A DNA stretch of 64,000 nucleotides. It comes from Xiphophorus maculatus. Taxonomy: Eukaryota > Chordata > Actinopteri > Cyprinodontiformes > Poeciliidae. Where the stretch lies: contig NC_036460.1 in NCBI RefSeq assembly GCF_002775205.1, positions 21,904,751-21,968,750 of the forward strand, given 5' to 3'. The position numbers and the translations under genes are program-made. Below the pieces are notes generated by a model. The model made no database searches and was not told the origin of the DNA. It saw nothing but the letters and a program-made list of their open reading frames with translations. Shown here piece after piece: positions 31,401-46,400 of the stretch (positions are counted from its first letter, which is position 1; each line of letters begins with the position of its first letter).

Positions 31401-34400
31401 CAATTGCTAATGTTTGGTCGTAATGTATGTGATGAGTCAGTGTCTTAAACATTTGTGTTGCTCCGACTGTAATCTTTTTGGAAGTGTGGTCATTTCCAAG
31501 TATAATAAAGACTGAATGTCTTTGTTCACTTCCTCCACTGCCATTGCCACACCACAACCCTATACAGGAAGATTACAATTAAAAAACAAAGCACAAAATC
31601 AATGTCCTTCTTCTGATTGGCCCGATTGGAATTCAACCAGAGGAATCCAGCTAAGTAGAAAAACGTGAGATGAGGATTTAGCAGAATTTTGTAGGAAGAC
31701 AATGGCCAGGCTAGGTCTTACCCATTCTTTCTTGCAAAATAGCTCAAGCTGAGCTAGACCAAATAATTAGCAATTTTCAAGAATTGCAATTCTCAGTTGG
31801 ATTTAGATCTAGAATATTCTAACATGAAATCACTTCAATCAAAAACATCCCATTGTAGCTCTGGCTGAATGTTTAGGATCAATGTCCTGATGGGTGGCAA
31901 AACTCTGTCGTAGTCTAAAGGGTTTTGTAGCTAACATGTTCTCTTTCATAATGTCTTGTATTTAGTTTTATCCATTGTTGCATTATCTCTAACAAACTTT
32001 ACTGTCCCCAAAGCATGTTTATGCTGTATTCTATATAACTTGTAGCAAAGTGAAGGGATTTGTTGCATTGTCAACAGATCCTTCAAATGAAGATGTGGTC
32101 TCCTACAGGCCCTCCAAAGTTACTCTTTGGTAGGCTCTAGGCCACTTCTCTGATTATCGTGATCCATCGTTGGCTTGGTTCCAACATAACTGGATTTATG
32201 GATATCATCAGCATAGAGATGATGTCCATATATTGATAATTTGGAAAAAAGGGAATGTACAGCAAAATGAGAAAATACCCCAGAACAGGTCCTTGAGGTA
32301 CTCCACAGGGCAAGTCAGCTTGTTATATTGCATGTTAATTCTGCAGTGTAAAAGTGCTGTTAAATGTCTCCCCAACTTTATCCTTGACCCATCTACAGGT
32401 CAGTGTAGAGTTAATTGGTGTAGAGTATGTGTTAATTGGTCTTCAGTAATGTTTTCTGACAAACCTCAGATCTGCAGAGAAACGGCTATGTTTAAACCGT
32501 ACACAGGTAGTAGACTCAATTTAACCAATCAGGCAACTTTTGGTAGTTAAACTGGATTCTATTTAGAAGTATCAGAGTAAAGGGGACTAAAGACAAATAT
32601 ATGCAACACTATCCCATATTTATACTTGAAAAACAACTTAAAGACCAAGTATCCAAGCATGAATATTTTCCTTTTGCTTCACATTTATACTTTATGTTGG
32701 TCTATCACATGAAATCCCAACATAATAACATCCAGGTTTGCAGTTGTCATGTGACAAAATGTGAAAAATCTTTAAGGGGTGTGAATACTTTTACCAGCAT
32801 ACTCAAATACAGTATGCATTTGGAGCTGATAAAAAGGATTTAATTCAATCCATTAGCAGCTATAGAAAGGGTGTCACAACACATCTTTACGGCCCCGGCG
32901 TTTAATGAATAAATGAATATTTGGTCCAGCCTTCACAGCAAAATGTCACCCTCTATCACGCACACACTTTATTAAGCTTCATAATAGCACTTCAACAACT
33001 CTGGTCTGATTTTAATGCGCTGCAGAATTGGACAACTGACTGACGAGTTGAATTAAGCCGTCCTATGTGACAGACTATCGGCTTGTCATCCAGCACGGGG
33101 AGATGTGGCTCCAAAAATAGTCATTACCTTGACTGGGGCTTCTAGATGGGAGCCTGAACACGGGCCCAATATCCTCCTGGAGACTGTGGACTGTCCTTCA
33201 CACAGCAATCATGTGTGTTTGTGTGCATGTTTGAATGGAAACTCACGCTTGTGACTAACCCACAATTAATTCAGCACAATTAATTCATTTTTTTTCCAAT
33301 TACCTTCCCATCTCTGCTGTCCTTTGAGCATGAATGCCCTACATAAACAATACCCAGACTCATCAACACAAACAAACAAACCCACACACACATCTACCAG
33401 CATCTCGTTGGCGGATGCTTTCCGCGTGCAGAGCAGGAATCCATTAAGACCTCAGACTTTTTGACAAACACATTATTGGTAGATAAAATGACTTCCATAT
33501 GCTGTTTGTCAGATGTCAGCGGGTAAAGATATGTATTTCACGAGAAAATCAAAAATAATGGACTTTGAGTGCGGGCCAAGTGAGCTCAGAGGCGGGCAAA
33601 AAAAATCAATACTCCAGCTGGGCGAGCGCACTCTGAAGCTCAAGGAGGTCAAAGTTGATATTTAATATTGACACATTATCTGGCAAATTAATTTAACAGG
33701 TCGACTCGATTGTCACCGCATTAGGAACGCTTCTCTGTCAGCGATGAGAGGAGGTTAGAGCGAAATCTGAGAGCAGGGAAGCAGTAAGGAAACAAAAGGA
33801 GGCGCAATTAAATGCACAGTAGCGGCTGCTTCATGCTGGAAATTTAACAACCTGGAAAAGGAATAAAGGTGAGAACAGCCTCATTATTAGCTATGAAGCT
33901 GTGGGCCAAAAAGTCCTTTCGTAATTGCATCTGTGCAAACGTGTTTTGCTCTGATTTATAAAAAACAAGAAAAAAAAAACAGAGTCAAAAAGCTCTCGCC
34001 ATCTCATTACTGAAATTAGTAAGATAGACAGGGGTGCTGATGAGTGGCTCAAAATCAATAGGCTATTGTTCTCCCTAAATAGCTGTTTGTCCACTTCATT
34101 GATTAAGACCCCAAGACGAGAAAGGGAAATCAAACCAGCCAATGGAAACTGATTTCAGATGGTCTCCTTTAATCCTTGAAGGCAGGAGCGTTTCTCAGCA
34201 GTTACGCTGAGACACCAAAAGAGGGGGCTGTTCCACAGCGCATATGCACAGGACGAGCTGAAGCTTTTGGGCTGCAGAGGTGTTGTCTTTGTAAACTTGA
34301 CTTTGCTCGAGAGTTTGTCAATCAAGAGTAGCTGAGCTGAATATATTGCTGCTGCTGCTGATTAATTCCAGTAAGTGACTTCACTGACGAGCCAGCTGAA

Positions 34401-37400
34401 TTACTGCAGACCTTGTTGTTGTTGATATGTGGTAAAGATGAACAAAAGAGGAACTAACTGCTTGTTTTATAAAGACATGTTTGTTAGTTTTTAGGAAATG
34501 GAATGTAAAGTCTTTTAATGAACATATTAAATAAATAAGTTGTAAAAGTGTGCAAACAGTGTTCCTTAATTTATGATTGTAATGTAATTGATGTTTAGTT
34601 AAACAACATTGGGACTGCTGAATGGTTTCTAATATAAGCCAGCTGAATTACAGCACACAGGATTTCTTAAAGAGCTCAAAAATTTTAAAGACTTGTTTTA
34701 AATGTAATTTTCTTTGTGTTGCTTTTCTGCATTTCTCCAAGCACAACACATTTGACAAGATAAAAACCAAACATTTTACAAAACATCATAGCATTTTATG
34801 GTAACTGCTCATTTTAAAATTTCTGATTTTCTCAGCTCAAATTTTCATTTTAGTCCATATGCAACTTATTTTAAGGTTTGGATTCACAGGTTAACTATGA
34901 ATTTATTGGAGAAACTTGCACAGTGGTCAAGCTTTAAATATAGAACATAAAAAATCAAAACAAAAAAACCCATGATAGATGGATGAATGGATGGATGGAT
35001 GGAATGCAAAGTAGTTCCCTCCTACTAAATAATTCCCACTTTATCTTCATCCATTAAATCCTTAAAGGTGTTTAAGTGTGAGTGCATGTGTGGTTTTTCA
35101 CTCAGTAACCAAAAATACTTTCTTTGTTTATCACATCTAACTGAAAACCAGTTTGCATTTATTATATAAAAGCAGCATAAAAAGCTCACTGTTTGGAACA
35201 AATTATTGTTGGGACTTTTTAAAAGATCACCATGAAAAAAATGAAGCAATGACGCAAGTTCCGAAACTTTGTCTACGCTCTACTGTTTTGTTTTCCCACT
35301 TATCTAAAATTGTAAAATACTTGAATCAAATTTCAAATGGCTTCCAGACTGTGCAGGAATCCTGGGATAGACGTTTAAGTTTGGGATTTCATGTCTTATC
35401 TTCACAAGTACACACTCAGCAGTGTCTCTTTATTTCCCAGGTTTCGGTAGCCATCTCTCTCCCTGTGCCGTGGTAAAAATGTGTAATTCAATGCTCAATT
35501 TAGGCCCCGTCTCAGTGGAGATTTTTTTTGCCTGCTAATTGATAGAAATTAAGCCATTAATCAAGCCACTAGCCATCATTCAAGCCAGGGAAGATGAATA
35601 CAAACTTTCATAATAACCACCTTCCCCATTTTAGCCCTCATTAGCATTAATTTTTAATGTAATTATGCTATTCTTTTACACTGAGCTCATAAATTACTGC
35701 TCTTTTGTTGCCGGCTGGCCTTGTAAAATCTAAAGTAATGCTTTGTAGTCTGATCTTTAAGGCAATTACTGGCTTCTTCACTCTTTTATCTCTCTGCATT
35801 TCCAATAACCTGCTCTCTAATGATTTATCTCCGCTGCCCCCCCTCGCCATCACCATCCCCACTCCTTGCCCCACTCTCTCTTTTCCTCTCTCTCTGCACC
35901 AGTGGCCAAGTGCCCTGCTGCCAGCCTCCACCTCCAAAATCCCGTCCGCCTACGTCCTCCCCATCTCTTCATCTGGGAAGCATACAAACACGTGCACGGA
36001 TGCTTGCCTCCACCACTCTTAACAAAAGGAGCACATTTGCTGTGTGTCAGCGCACTAACTTTGTTTACAATCTCCTTTAGTCATTTTCCAGCTTCATTAG
36101 CACAGATCCAGCTCCAGCAGTGGCGACAACATCAGGGGAACGCCACGGTAAAGAGAGACCAGGCGCTGCATCTCGCTCTCTCTGTCTCGGCTGGTCTCTC
36201 GTGGGCCTTACCTGTAGGCTAAGCTGCTCTTGTTTATGTAACCCCTGAGCTGAGTAAACTCACACATGCATGAATGCACGCGCACACGCTCGCAAGACTT
36301 GGCATCAAACTGAGTCAAGCTTAGCAGGGCTGTGTGCTGGGGGCGATAGAGGGGCTTCGGTCTGGCCCTGTTCTCAGCAGCAGCATCCTGCCTGCGTCGG
36401 AGTCTTTAATGTGCGATTCTCCAGGCCCAAACAACAGGCTGCTGCAGTGCATGCCTGGGAACTGGACTAAGCAGTAACAGGAAAAAAGATGGAGCTGCTT
36501 ATTAAAATATGTCTGAAGACATTTGCTGATCTGCACTAAATGATTTCATACAGATGAGGCTTGACATTTCTCCAACTGACGGAGGGTGGAAATCAAGAAA
36601 CTGAAGCCTTGTAGCGTTATACAAAGGCTTGCACCTCTTACAGTTCTTCTGGGTTTTTTTCATTTTATTTTTGGTCACACTTAAATGCTTCATAAATCTC
36701 ACATGATCAGATAAAAATAACCTGAGTGAACACAAAATGAACTTTTCTAATGATTTTAACTAACCAGACCTTATATAAAAAGTAATTAGCCTCTAAACCT
36801 AATGACAGGTTATGCCACATAACCACTTTTTATATTGCTGTGCAGGAGCTTTGACCCATTCTCCTCTGCAAAATTACTCTAACTCTGTCATATTAAATGG
36901 CCTATTTAAGGTCCTGCCACCCCATCTCATTGTGATTTAATTTGGGACTTTGACTAGGCCATTATTTTTTGTTTTTTGAGTCATCCAGGTGTGAGATTAC
37001 AGATGTGGAACTGATAGCCAACCTAATCACATGAATTACAGCACAATTCCTGAAGCAGCCCCAGAGCATCAAGCTACCACCGCTATGTTTGATCATAAAT
37101 GTGATGCTGTTTTTCTGAAATGTTTTGTGCAGGAAGCAAAGGTTCAAGGTGCAAATAGAAGGAGGTGTGCATGAATACCCTGAGTGGACCTTAGCAAATG
37201 GGACATGAATTCAAATTTGTATGTTATCAATGTTAGTCATTTCAGACTAGAAAAAGAACAACATGACAAAAAATTTATAGCAATTATGTCAGTGAACAAT
37301 GAATTTAAACCTCTGGCCAGAGCTGCAAGTGCAGAGTTTTCTTTCCCCAATAAAATAAAAATGTGAACATTAGGTTGCTCACATATGGTTGTATTGCAAC

Positions 37401-40400
37401 AATGACTTGTGATGCTGTTTTTTGACACCTGCCTAAAATGTGTGGCGGCCAGGGTCAACGGGTCATGCTAAATTAAGGAAAACTCCACCAGCGTGAGCCA
37501 GATGTCCTGAGTCTGTCCCAGAGGAGCGCCTTTAGATGTATGTATGTGTTTGTAAGCTGGAATATGAGTGGGGCGATGTCCAATGACAGAGCAGGTGGCT
37601 GAGCTATTCTAATTTGAGCTCCCAGGAGACTGCACACACCAAGCACGGTTACTTATACATCTTATACCGACCCCCTCTTTTAAAAACGCTGCATGTGTCT
37701 GCAGCCGTGCTATAGTAGCGATGCTCTATTTAGCAAAACAGGCCAAGTGATCCCATGTGGTGCTCACCTTGTTATCAGTGTCAAACGGTCTCTGTGGATT
37801 TCTGTCAAATCCTGTCACGATCATCAAGGCCTGTCACAAATACTCTGCTTTCGTAGTGAAAACCTTTATTGGAACAATTTAGAGCAAAGACTATAATATG
37901 TCAAAAATGCTGCCTTGAGCATTATTTAACCTCAGGCTTATATGATCTTATATGATATCTGTTTGGCATCAGGAAATGAGGAGCAGCTGGGGACTGAGTG
38001 TCTCAAATACACACACTTCTGTCCCATCTTCTCCTACTGATAGTGATCTTCCACTCTGCAGTCAATAAAGGTCTGAATGATGAATTAAAGATCCAAATAA
38101 CCTGCTAATGACAGGATGACATGGCAGCCACGCGTCATGCTCAGATATCGGCGTCCAAATCTCTGCTGATCCCTCTTTACTCACCGCTTCTCTCTCCTCC
38201 GTCACTCAGCTGAATCCCTCCCATTAACAGACCCCTTTATTCAACAATCCTGTTAGAGCAGCTTAATATGCAGGTCTGGCTTCACTTTGAAGTAAATCTG
38301 GCATTCGCCGACTGTCACATTAATGAAAATTATTTATTGTAAAGCTGGTCACTTTAATGGAGCTGGTAATTTTACCCTTGACTTTTTTTTTATTTTTATT
38401 TTTTTGAGCTCTAGTTTTGTGGGCTCTAGTGTCCCCTATATGAAAGTAGGCTGACAGGAAAGGGGGAAGGAGAGAGGGGAAGACATGCGACAAATATCGT
38501 CGGGTCCGGGAGTCGAACCCGCGTCGGCCGCGTCGAGGACTCAAGGCCTCCAAACGTGGGTCGCGCTAACCCCTACGCCACCATGGCACGCCCAGACAAC
38601 CAACAATTTAAAGTAATTTTCCATTCATGCTCTTTAAAGAAATATGGTTGTATGACATAGTTCTTAACTCTTGCTCACAGGACACTTCTTTGTATTTGTT
38701 TTATCATCAGTGTCCTCATGGGTTTTAGATGGCTTTATAGTCTCTGGTGGATTTTTGTGTTTGGTCCTGTTTGTTAAGTAACAATTTTTAAATTTAGTCG
38801 TGGTGTTTATCGCTTTGGTTTAATTGCATAAATATCATCAGAAGTTGGCGGCATTAGTCTGTGCCAAGCAGACATCTTTTGCACACACAATTTGTGGAAC
38901 ATAAAGGTCCTTGATGCTATGCGATCCTGCAAAGCATCAAGAAAAATGTTGGCCCACTTTGCTCTTATTTCCTAACCCTTACCTTAACAAAAACTTAAAT
39001 GAGAAGTCATTAAATGATTCATTGTTTATTGTGCTGTGTGCAGTTGTGAACTGCAACCCCCCCCCAAAAAACAAAAGGAACATCCCATAGACTGCAAAGG
39101 ACTTTGGAGACTGCAGTAGGTACTTGGAGTGGTGTTTAGGGTGTGCAGCGTCATACTATTATGCAAGTTTGATAGGCACTGTGCTGCTGGCTCGTCTCAC
39201 AAGACACCATTCTTGAGGTTTGCGGGTAATTTCACCCCTTCGGCATTTCCTTCTTTTGCTTTTTTAAGTAGTGGTTGAAGTGTGCCAAGAAAAGTTTCAA
39301 AGTGACAATGCGTCAATTTGCCACCACTTTGGGGAGGTTGGTTTTGAAAGCATATTATTTGAAGTAATATCTTATAATCTTTTCACACAGTACTGTAAGG
39401 AAATATGAATATCTGACTGTAGTAAATATGATGAACAGAAGAAGGCTACTCAAAATTTTTCCAAAAAGTCAACAGACCCAATTGAGATGTGATCTATAAT
39501 AAGTGGAATATGGTATAGTATAAAATATTTAGGGAAGAAAAGAAAATACAATTAAATTTAAGTTATACATGACTATGCCGTGAGAATTAACTGATTTTAA
39601 GAAACCGCTTTAAACTTAAAGGTACCAACAGGAAGTAGGTTGAGATGAAATGGCATTTTGTGGATACAAAAAGGGGATATGAATTAGTGAAGGGGCAAAT
39701 TGACCTGGAATGGTCCCGACTCACTATGCTGACCTGCCAGCTCAGTGATGACTGCAAACATGAAGAACTAACCAAAACCAGCTGGGTGAGCTTCTCTTAC
39801 ACACGTGTGTGTGTGTTCTTGAGAAAGAGGAAAAAAGAGAGAAGCATGAGTGTTAGTCGATGTCCTCAGTCTGGGCAGTGTCACAGAATCTCGTTAAACT
39901 GCGACGTTTTCACAGGCTGAGCGGTGAGGTGTTCAAGATATCACAGCTACTTTTTGTGTGAACTGTTTGCAAACGGGTATGGGCGGGGTCCTTGCTTTAT
40001 TAAATTTTGTTTCCCATTTGACACAATTTGACAAAACACAACAAAAAAGCAAGAATTGCCAAAAAGTTTTTGAATGTCAGGATAAACTCATTGTTTTTGT
40101 ATATAGTCACTATTATATCTTTTTTATTAAGTAAAGTCTTGTTTTAGTGTGATTAGAAATGCAGCATCCGCCCTGCCCTTTACCAGAAATAACAAGCGTT
40201 TGACTGCATTAACTTGATTTTAAACCGGGCTGCGTGTGTGTGTGTCGAATGTAGGGGTGTGTGTGTAAGTGCAGGGAAAAAAGTGCATTGGTCTCCATTT
40301 TTCAATCCCAGGCCGGTCAGCAGCTCTTTCACGAACAACTCTATAATTAGGGAAACACCAAGCAACTAATTACTTAATTGGAGCAAGGTCCTTAAAATGA

Positions 40401-43400
40401 AAATGATGTAATCAGAATCCTGGAAATGGATTCGATTTTAACAGACTAACACATGAATGTCAGCACACACACAGCAGACTCACACACACACACACCCACC
40501 CCCACACGCCTGCACACACTTTGTGACCTACAGTCGTCTTGACAAGTACCCATCAAGCAGCCAACTCTTTCCCCTTAGTTGAGTTGTAATTGATTCTCCC
40601 TTTAACTCTGCTGGCTCCTGGCAGCCTCTGTATATGTGTGTGTGTCCTTTCTGTGTGGTCTGCTACAAACTATATAAGTAAAGGTCATGGTCATGCATGC
40701 GTGCGTGCGCGCAGTGTCTGAGTAGTAATTAATTAGGCAAATGTTGCCCACCTCCTCTCCGGATGACCTCAGTTGTGGACTAACAACCTTGGCAACGAGT
40801 TGAACATAACTCTCCTTTAAAGGAAGTCATGTAAAATCATAACATACCTACAGTGACAGTGTTATTTGAATGTAAATCCATACATTTCTTCATGGTCTAT
40901 AAAATAGGATGTAAATGCATGAATGAGTGAGCAAAAAATGAATGAATGAATGCAAGATGAATGAGTAAAATGTCATTTTCAGATATCCTTGAAATCTAGC
41001 AGATGTGCAAGTATGCTCCATGACTGTGTTAGTATAAACTTCAGGTGGAGCTAATTCTAAATAGGTGGTCAAAGAAAGTATACAAATACATTATTTGTAT
41101 TTTGAAGCAGAAGAGAAGCACATACTTTTTTTTAAGTAGGCATTGGCAAATATGACATTTTTATGGGATGATAACCTTAAAAAAATGCTAGAGTACTGAT
41201 GTATAAACAGTTTTTAAATTCAGAAAGAGTAACATGTCCTAGTAGTCTTGAGGTACACATGTTAAAAAATACTATATGTTTTAGAGGTCCCAGTCCATGT
41301 GGAGCATCACTGGAAGATTTACAAGTTGTTTAAATAGTTAGGCTACCTGCTTCGGATAAGTCAGCAGTCAGCTGCTTAGTAGACATCTAAACTGTAACAT
41401 GCCAAATGTAAAATTTTAACAGGAGTTTTAAATAAAGCTGGATAAAATAAAAAGATGTCAATGTTTCAAAAACCTTATGCATTTGTTCTGATAACGTCAG
41501 TCGGACGATTCCTCTCTGAACTTTTATTAGAAGGTGATAGAAGGTCAAGGAAGGGGCAGGTCAGCTAGAAAAGTGGGCTGGAAGCATTCAAATTTTAGTT
41601 ATATGCCTTAAAAATGCATCAAGCAAAATAAAAATCGTGTGTTAGTTCCATGGTTATTTCCTGCCTTAAATAGATACTTTATTTATATGTAGCATAATAC
41701 ATAGTATGACATAATTGGTGGGTGTTTTAAATAGATACTCCACTGTCACACTTCATTATCAATATACATTGTCTGGGCAATGTTCAGAACAATATGCACC
41801 GAGGGAGTCATCTACTCTCTGTGCCTGCTGGTGTTTGAGGACAGGCAAAGATAAGCCAGTTATCTGAAGTCCTGTCCAGTCTGACACTGCTGGTTGTATT
41901 TATCTTAACCACTGAGTCTCAGCAGATTTTTCACATATTTTTGTCCTCTTAAACTGGCACTTAAAAAAGTTTTCATTCCCCTTCACAGGTTTCTGGGGCC
42001 ATCTAGTGAATGTTAATTTTTCAACCTCAACAAAGATTTGTCTAATATTAACTAAAACCACCTCTTTTTATGCTAGAGCACTTGATTATACCTGATGTAC
42101 TGTGTTAACGTTGATCTTACAAATACTCCAATTATTACAAACATTAATGTCTTCCTATTACAAAAGAAAATATTTATATTTATGCTTAAATATAACAACA
42201 GGCTTACTCGTAAGTTTCAGGGAATTCCCGTAATTGCTGAAAATACAATGAAAAGTTTCAAATTTCAATGAAAACCTTTAGGACGTTTACTTGAAATTAG
42301 ATGAAATAGATTAAATAAATCATAAATAAATAATGTCACCCTGCTTATAGCAGTATTTTTGCAAACTGCTACTTCACTCCTGTATTTGTTCATAAAATTC
42401 TCACCTTAAAACATACTTGAGGGTCCCCACAGGGGGACTAAAACACAGCCACACAAAATCCTAAGAGACTTCTAATGTCTCATGACAAACCCAGCAGGGG
42501 CCAACACATGGCCAGGGGCCTCCCCAATATGTCAGCACTCTGACCTGCAGCAGTCTGTGGGTGTGTCTAATCACAGCAGTCTGTCCACCCTGCCAGGCAT
42601 AACCGACCAGACTGTTGCTGATCAAGTCCAGATATGTGTCAGCCCCTGTGTGTGTGAGTGGGATGGGGTATGTGCAGCCTTTTTCATATGTTGATATGTT
42701 GACAATAGCCTGGAATCTAAATCTAAACAACCTTGAGAAAAAAAGAAAAGAAAAACGCCACAGTATTGATGTATTAAGACGTATTGCTGATTAAAAATCA
42801 ATAACATATTATTTTTATTTAAAACCAAAAAGTAAAAATTTGTCCTACACACACACACGCCAAACAAAACAAAAATTTGATAATTTAATTATAAAATTTG
42901 ATATTTTAATTTTAATTTAATAACTAAATTTAATCTTTTTCATGTAAGCATCCTTAAAAATACTATGCGTTTAGCTTTTCTGACCTACCTAGAGAAATAC
43001 TGGATGTATAACCAGCTGGTTACTTAGTAAGGCTACCTGCTCCAGTTGACTCAACAGTCAGCTACTGGACAGAATGGCAGACTAAGAGAATGAGTTCAAT
43101 TTAGTATTAAATACAAATCTATAAGGTAAAAAACAAATACAAAGTAAAAAATAAAAGCTTTTTCAAATCTTAGTCTAATAGAAGATGTTATTAGGTATCT
43201 GATATCTTCTACAAAGTACCCATAAAATGCTTTAAGCTGGTGACTCTTTGGATATTGGTTTAGTGGCAACAGGTTAATTGATAAGGGCAACCCCAGAAAC
43301 GATTAGGAGTGACAGAGGGTAAAAGGTTTCTGTCAATCATTTGCCTGGTTTTCCTGGATGAAGTCAGTGTAAAAAGGATACATGGTCAATTTCTGAGTAA

Positions 43401-46400
43401 TGTAGCCCATGGCACAGACAGCTCCCCACTGTTATTGAGTTAAACATGTCATTCCATAGTCATCCTTACAGAAACTATCAAGCCATGGCTTCCTTCCCTG
43501 TGGATGTGACAGCCACCATGGGCGGCATCGGCATCCCATTAGTCCAGGACAAGGGGGATGGGAGATCAAATGGGGTTAGGAGAATTCGGCATTCACTGTG
43601 ACTCTTTCACAAGACCAGCAGCGCTTAGGACAGGAGGTCAACTAATCACCTTGCTGTGCCATTTCCGAAGGGATGAAGGTGGTGGTGGTGGGGTGGGGTG
43701 GGTGAGGAGTAAGCGGGAAAAGAAAATCAGCCTTAAATTTGCCGTGATGAAGAATCAATAAAGCAGTAATTGCTTTACTTATTACCATGCAATGAAACAA
43801 ATTGGGGGGAGAAGGGAGGCAAGCAGAGGGCTGGCATGCAGCATGAACGCTGGGGCTTTTTTTCCCCCCCGGCTGCCACGTTTGGAGATGAGCACAGAAC
43901 GGAAAAGGAAAGGAGAGGAAAGGCATTTGGGCTTCAGTGGGCCAAGGCAAGGAAAAAAGGTCTCCTCGTGATAATTAAATCTTCTCACACTGATTTTCTG
44001 CCAAATTTATTTCCCCAGGGACCATAACTCTGATTCAGTGCTTACAAGCCATGCATAACTAATCATTTCAAGGGTGGGGGGGACCACAAACCTGAATGAA
44101 TAGGAAGAAAAAGAAGGATGGCTACACTCAATCCCAGGCTTTATTTATCCCTAAATCAGTCCTGATTTAGGCACGACAGAAAGTCAGATATAACCCTGAC
44201 TGTTCTTCAGTAATATTGTGTTTGAAAAAGATCTTTAAAGTGATGGTGTAATTGACCGTCAGTGTGCTCAATTCGCAGTGCTGTACTGGCAGAGAACATC
44301 CTTTAATTCCTGGAACAAATAGAAGCCATGAAGCCAATGAAGTGTCGGTTCAATACTCCTCTGACTGTTCCTGGCATGATTGTGTTGAACATAATAACAC
44401 AACAAATAAGGCCATTTATCTGAAGTAACGACAGGAGATGAGGCCAACTCCACTAATCAATACCCAGTCGATACAAACCAGATTTTCTTACATCAAAATC
44501 ACTGAGACGGATCTTTCTTCAGCTCGGAGTGCACAACAGCAATACAGTGCCTCCCTCGAGTCCAGCGGTAGATCACATAGCCAATAGAAAGACAACAGTT
44601 TAAAACTGGTATATCCTTTATTCTGAGAGTATAAAATAAACTACACACACTGGCCACTTTATTAGCCACACCTTGCTAGTATCGGGTTGGACCCCCCCTT
44701 TGCCTTCTGCATTGTTTTACTTCCTGACAGCAGAGATGATTCATGGGGGTGTCAGAAACATTCCTCAGAGATTTTGGTCCATATTGATATGACAGCAACA
44801 CATTTTCTGAGACTTGCTTGCTGCACATCCATGATGTGAATCTCCTGTTCCTCCACACTCCAAATGTTTTTCACTGGATTGAGATCTGGTGACCAGTGAC
44901 CTCAAGAAACCAGTTTGAGATGATCTGATCTTAGTGACGCGGTGCATTATCCTGCTGGTAGTAGTCGCCAGAAGAAAATTACAGTGTGGTCACGAGGCTA
45001 TGGGCATGATGAGAGACGATATTCATATAGCCTGCTTCAACAATGACAGAGTGTGTGACACTAAACTCAACAAATGTATCTATTGATAGCTATACTAGTT
45101 GCAGCCAGCTTAGAATAAGTGTAATATGAAGATTGTGACCCAGCATTTACCAAGGGGCATCGTCAGTGTGATGCCAGGAATGTGTAATTAACAGGGACGT
45201 TTGGTCATTTTTAAATTCATCTTAAAAATTTTTGAGTCAGTTTGAATGGGATTGATATTCTTCTACGACCGTGTTTTCTGTGCTCTGACCAATATTTGTA
45301 GTTGAGGCGTTGCATAACTCCACTAAGTCAGAAATGAAACAAATTAATGTACCGTACATCGAGACCATCTACGAGTCGTTTTGAATTATTTAGTTGCTCC
45401 TTATTGGTTTGAGTCATCATGTCATGCTGTGGAACAAAGGATATAACAACCCCAAACGAGCAAATAGTGGGGGGTGTGATGTCAATGGATGTCCCCTATA
45501 TTATAATATAGGGCCCCAAAGGGTGCCAGGAATATTTTCCAATGAGCGGCTAATGGAAGAAAATGTTCACTTCCACCAGTGGTTAATGCCAAGTAAGTTA
45601 ACTTTGAATTATTATTTGCAATCTTTGGGATGCTCTCTCTTATTTAATTTCCTACTAGTTTAGACCATCAGTGTTGTAGCAAAACAGGTGATCATACTAG
45701 CCAGGATAACAAAAAGAGTTATAGCAGTTCTCTACAGTTTGAGGACCATCTATGTTACAGAATTGTGTCAGCTAATGAGACAACTTCCTTCCAGATCTTT
45801 GCAATAAGAGCCTTAAGCAGTATCCTCTATGCTCATAAAAACATAATGATGAGAATGCATTCCTTGTTCTGGCTGCTGATGGTAAATAATCCCTGACAGT
45901 TATAATGTTATACAGACAACATTATGTGTGCATTGCTGATTTTAGAAATTAGATGCTGAGAAATAATACTTATCGTAATAGTAACAGTAATGTTGAGAAA
46001 ACACAGTTTTGGACTAGTTCAAGTCTTAAGTCCTTATCAAATGTCAGATGTACTTGTGATGAATGGGGAAACGGTTGATTTAAGTGTTCTTTAGCCTTCT
46101 CTACCTCTGCTGTCTCTACCTTTGCTGTAATGTCTTTGTCCATAACAAACTGTCCAGCAAGTGCACAACAACAGCATGGCGAAATTCAAACAATCTCCCT
46201 CTCGAATCCCCGTGTTTTAGTTAATGTGAAGAGATCACGGACACCGGATTGCTCATGTTTACCAGCACTTGAATTTAACTGCTTGTCCTTCAAGCCATGC
46301 GGCTCGGCGAGGTAGCGTGGCACGCCACACCGTGGCCCTGGTAATTAAAACATTTAAAGCAGAGCCAGCCCCCCCCTGTGCTCCTCGGGTCTGATATGGG

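Noticed and set aside
35668..36222. Several 86-118 aa open frames on both strands
   Set aside because: C/T-rich low-complexity translations (S, P, L) without domain; probably non-coding.
38500..38593. tRNA-like sequence on the minus strand
   Set aside because: The head has A and B boxes but runs into a SINE body with an A-rich tail; treated as SINE.
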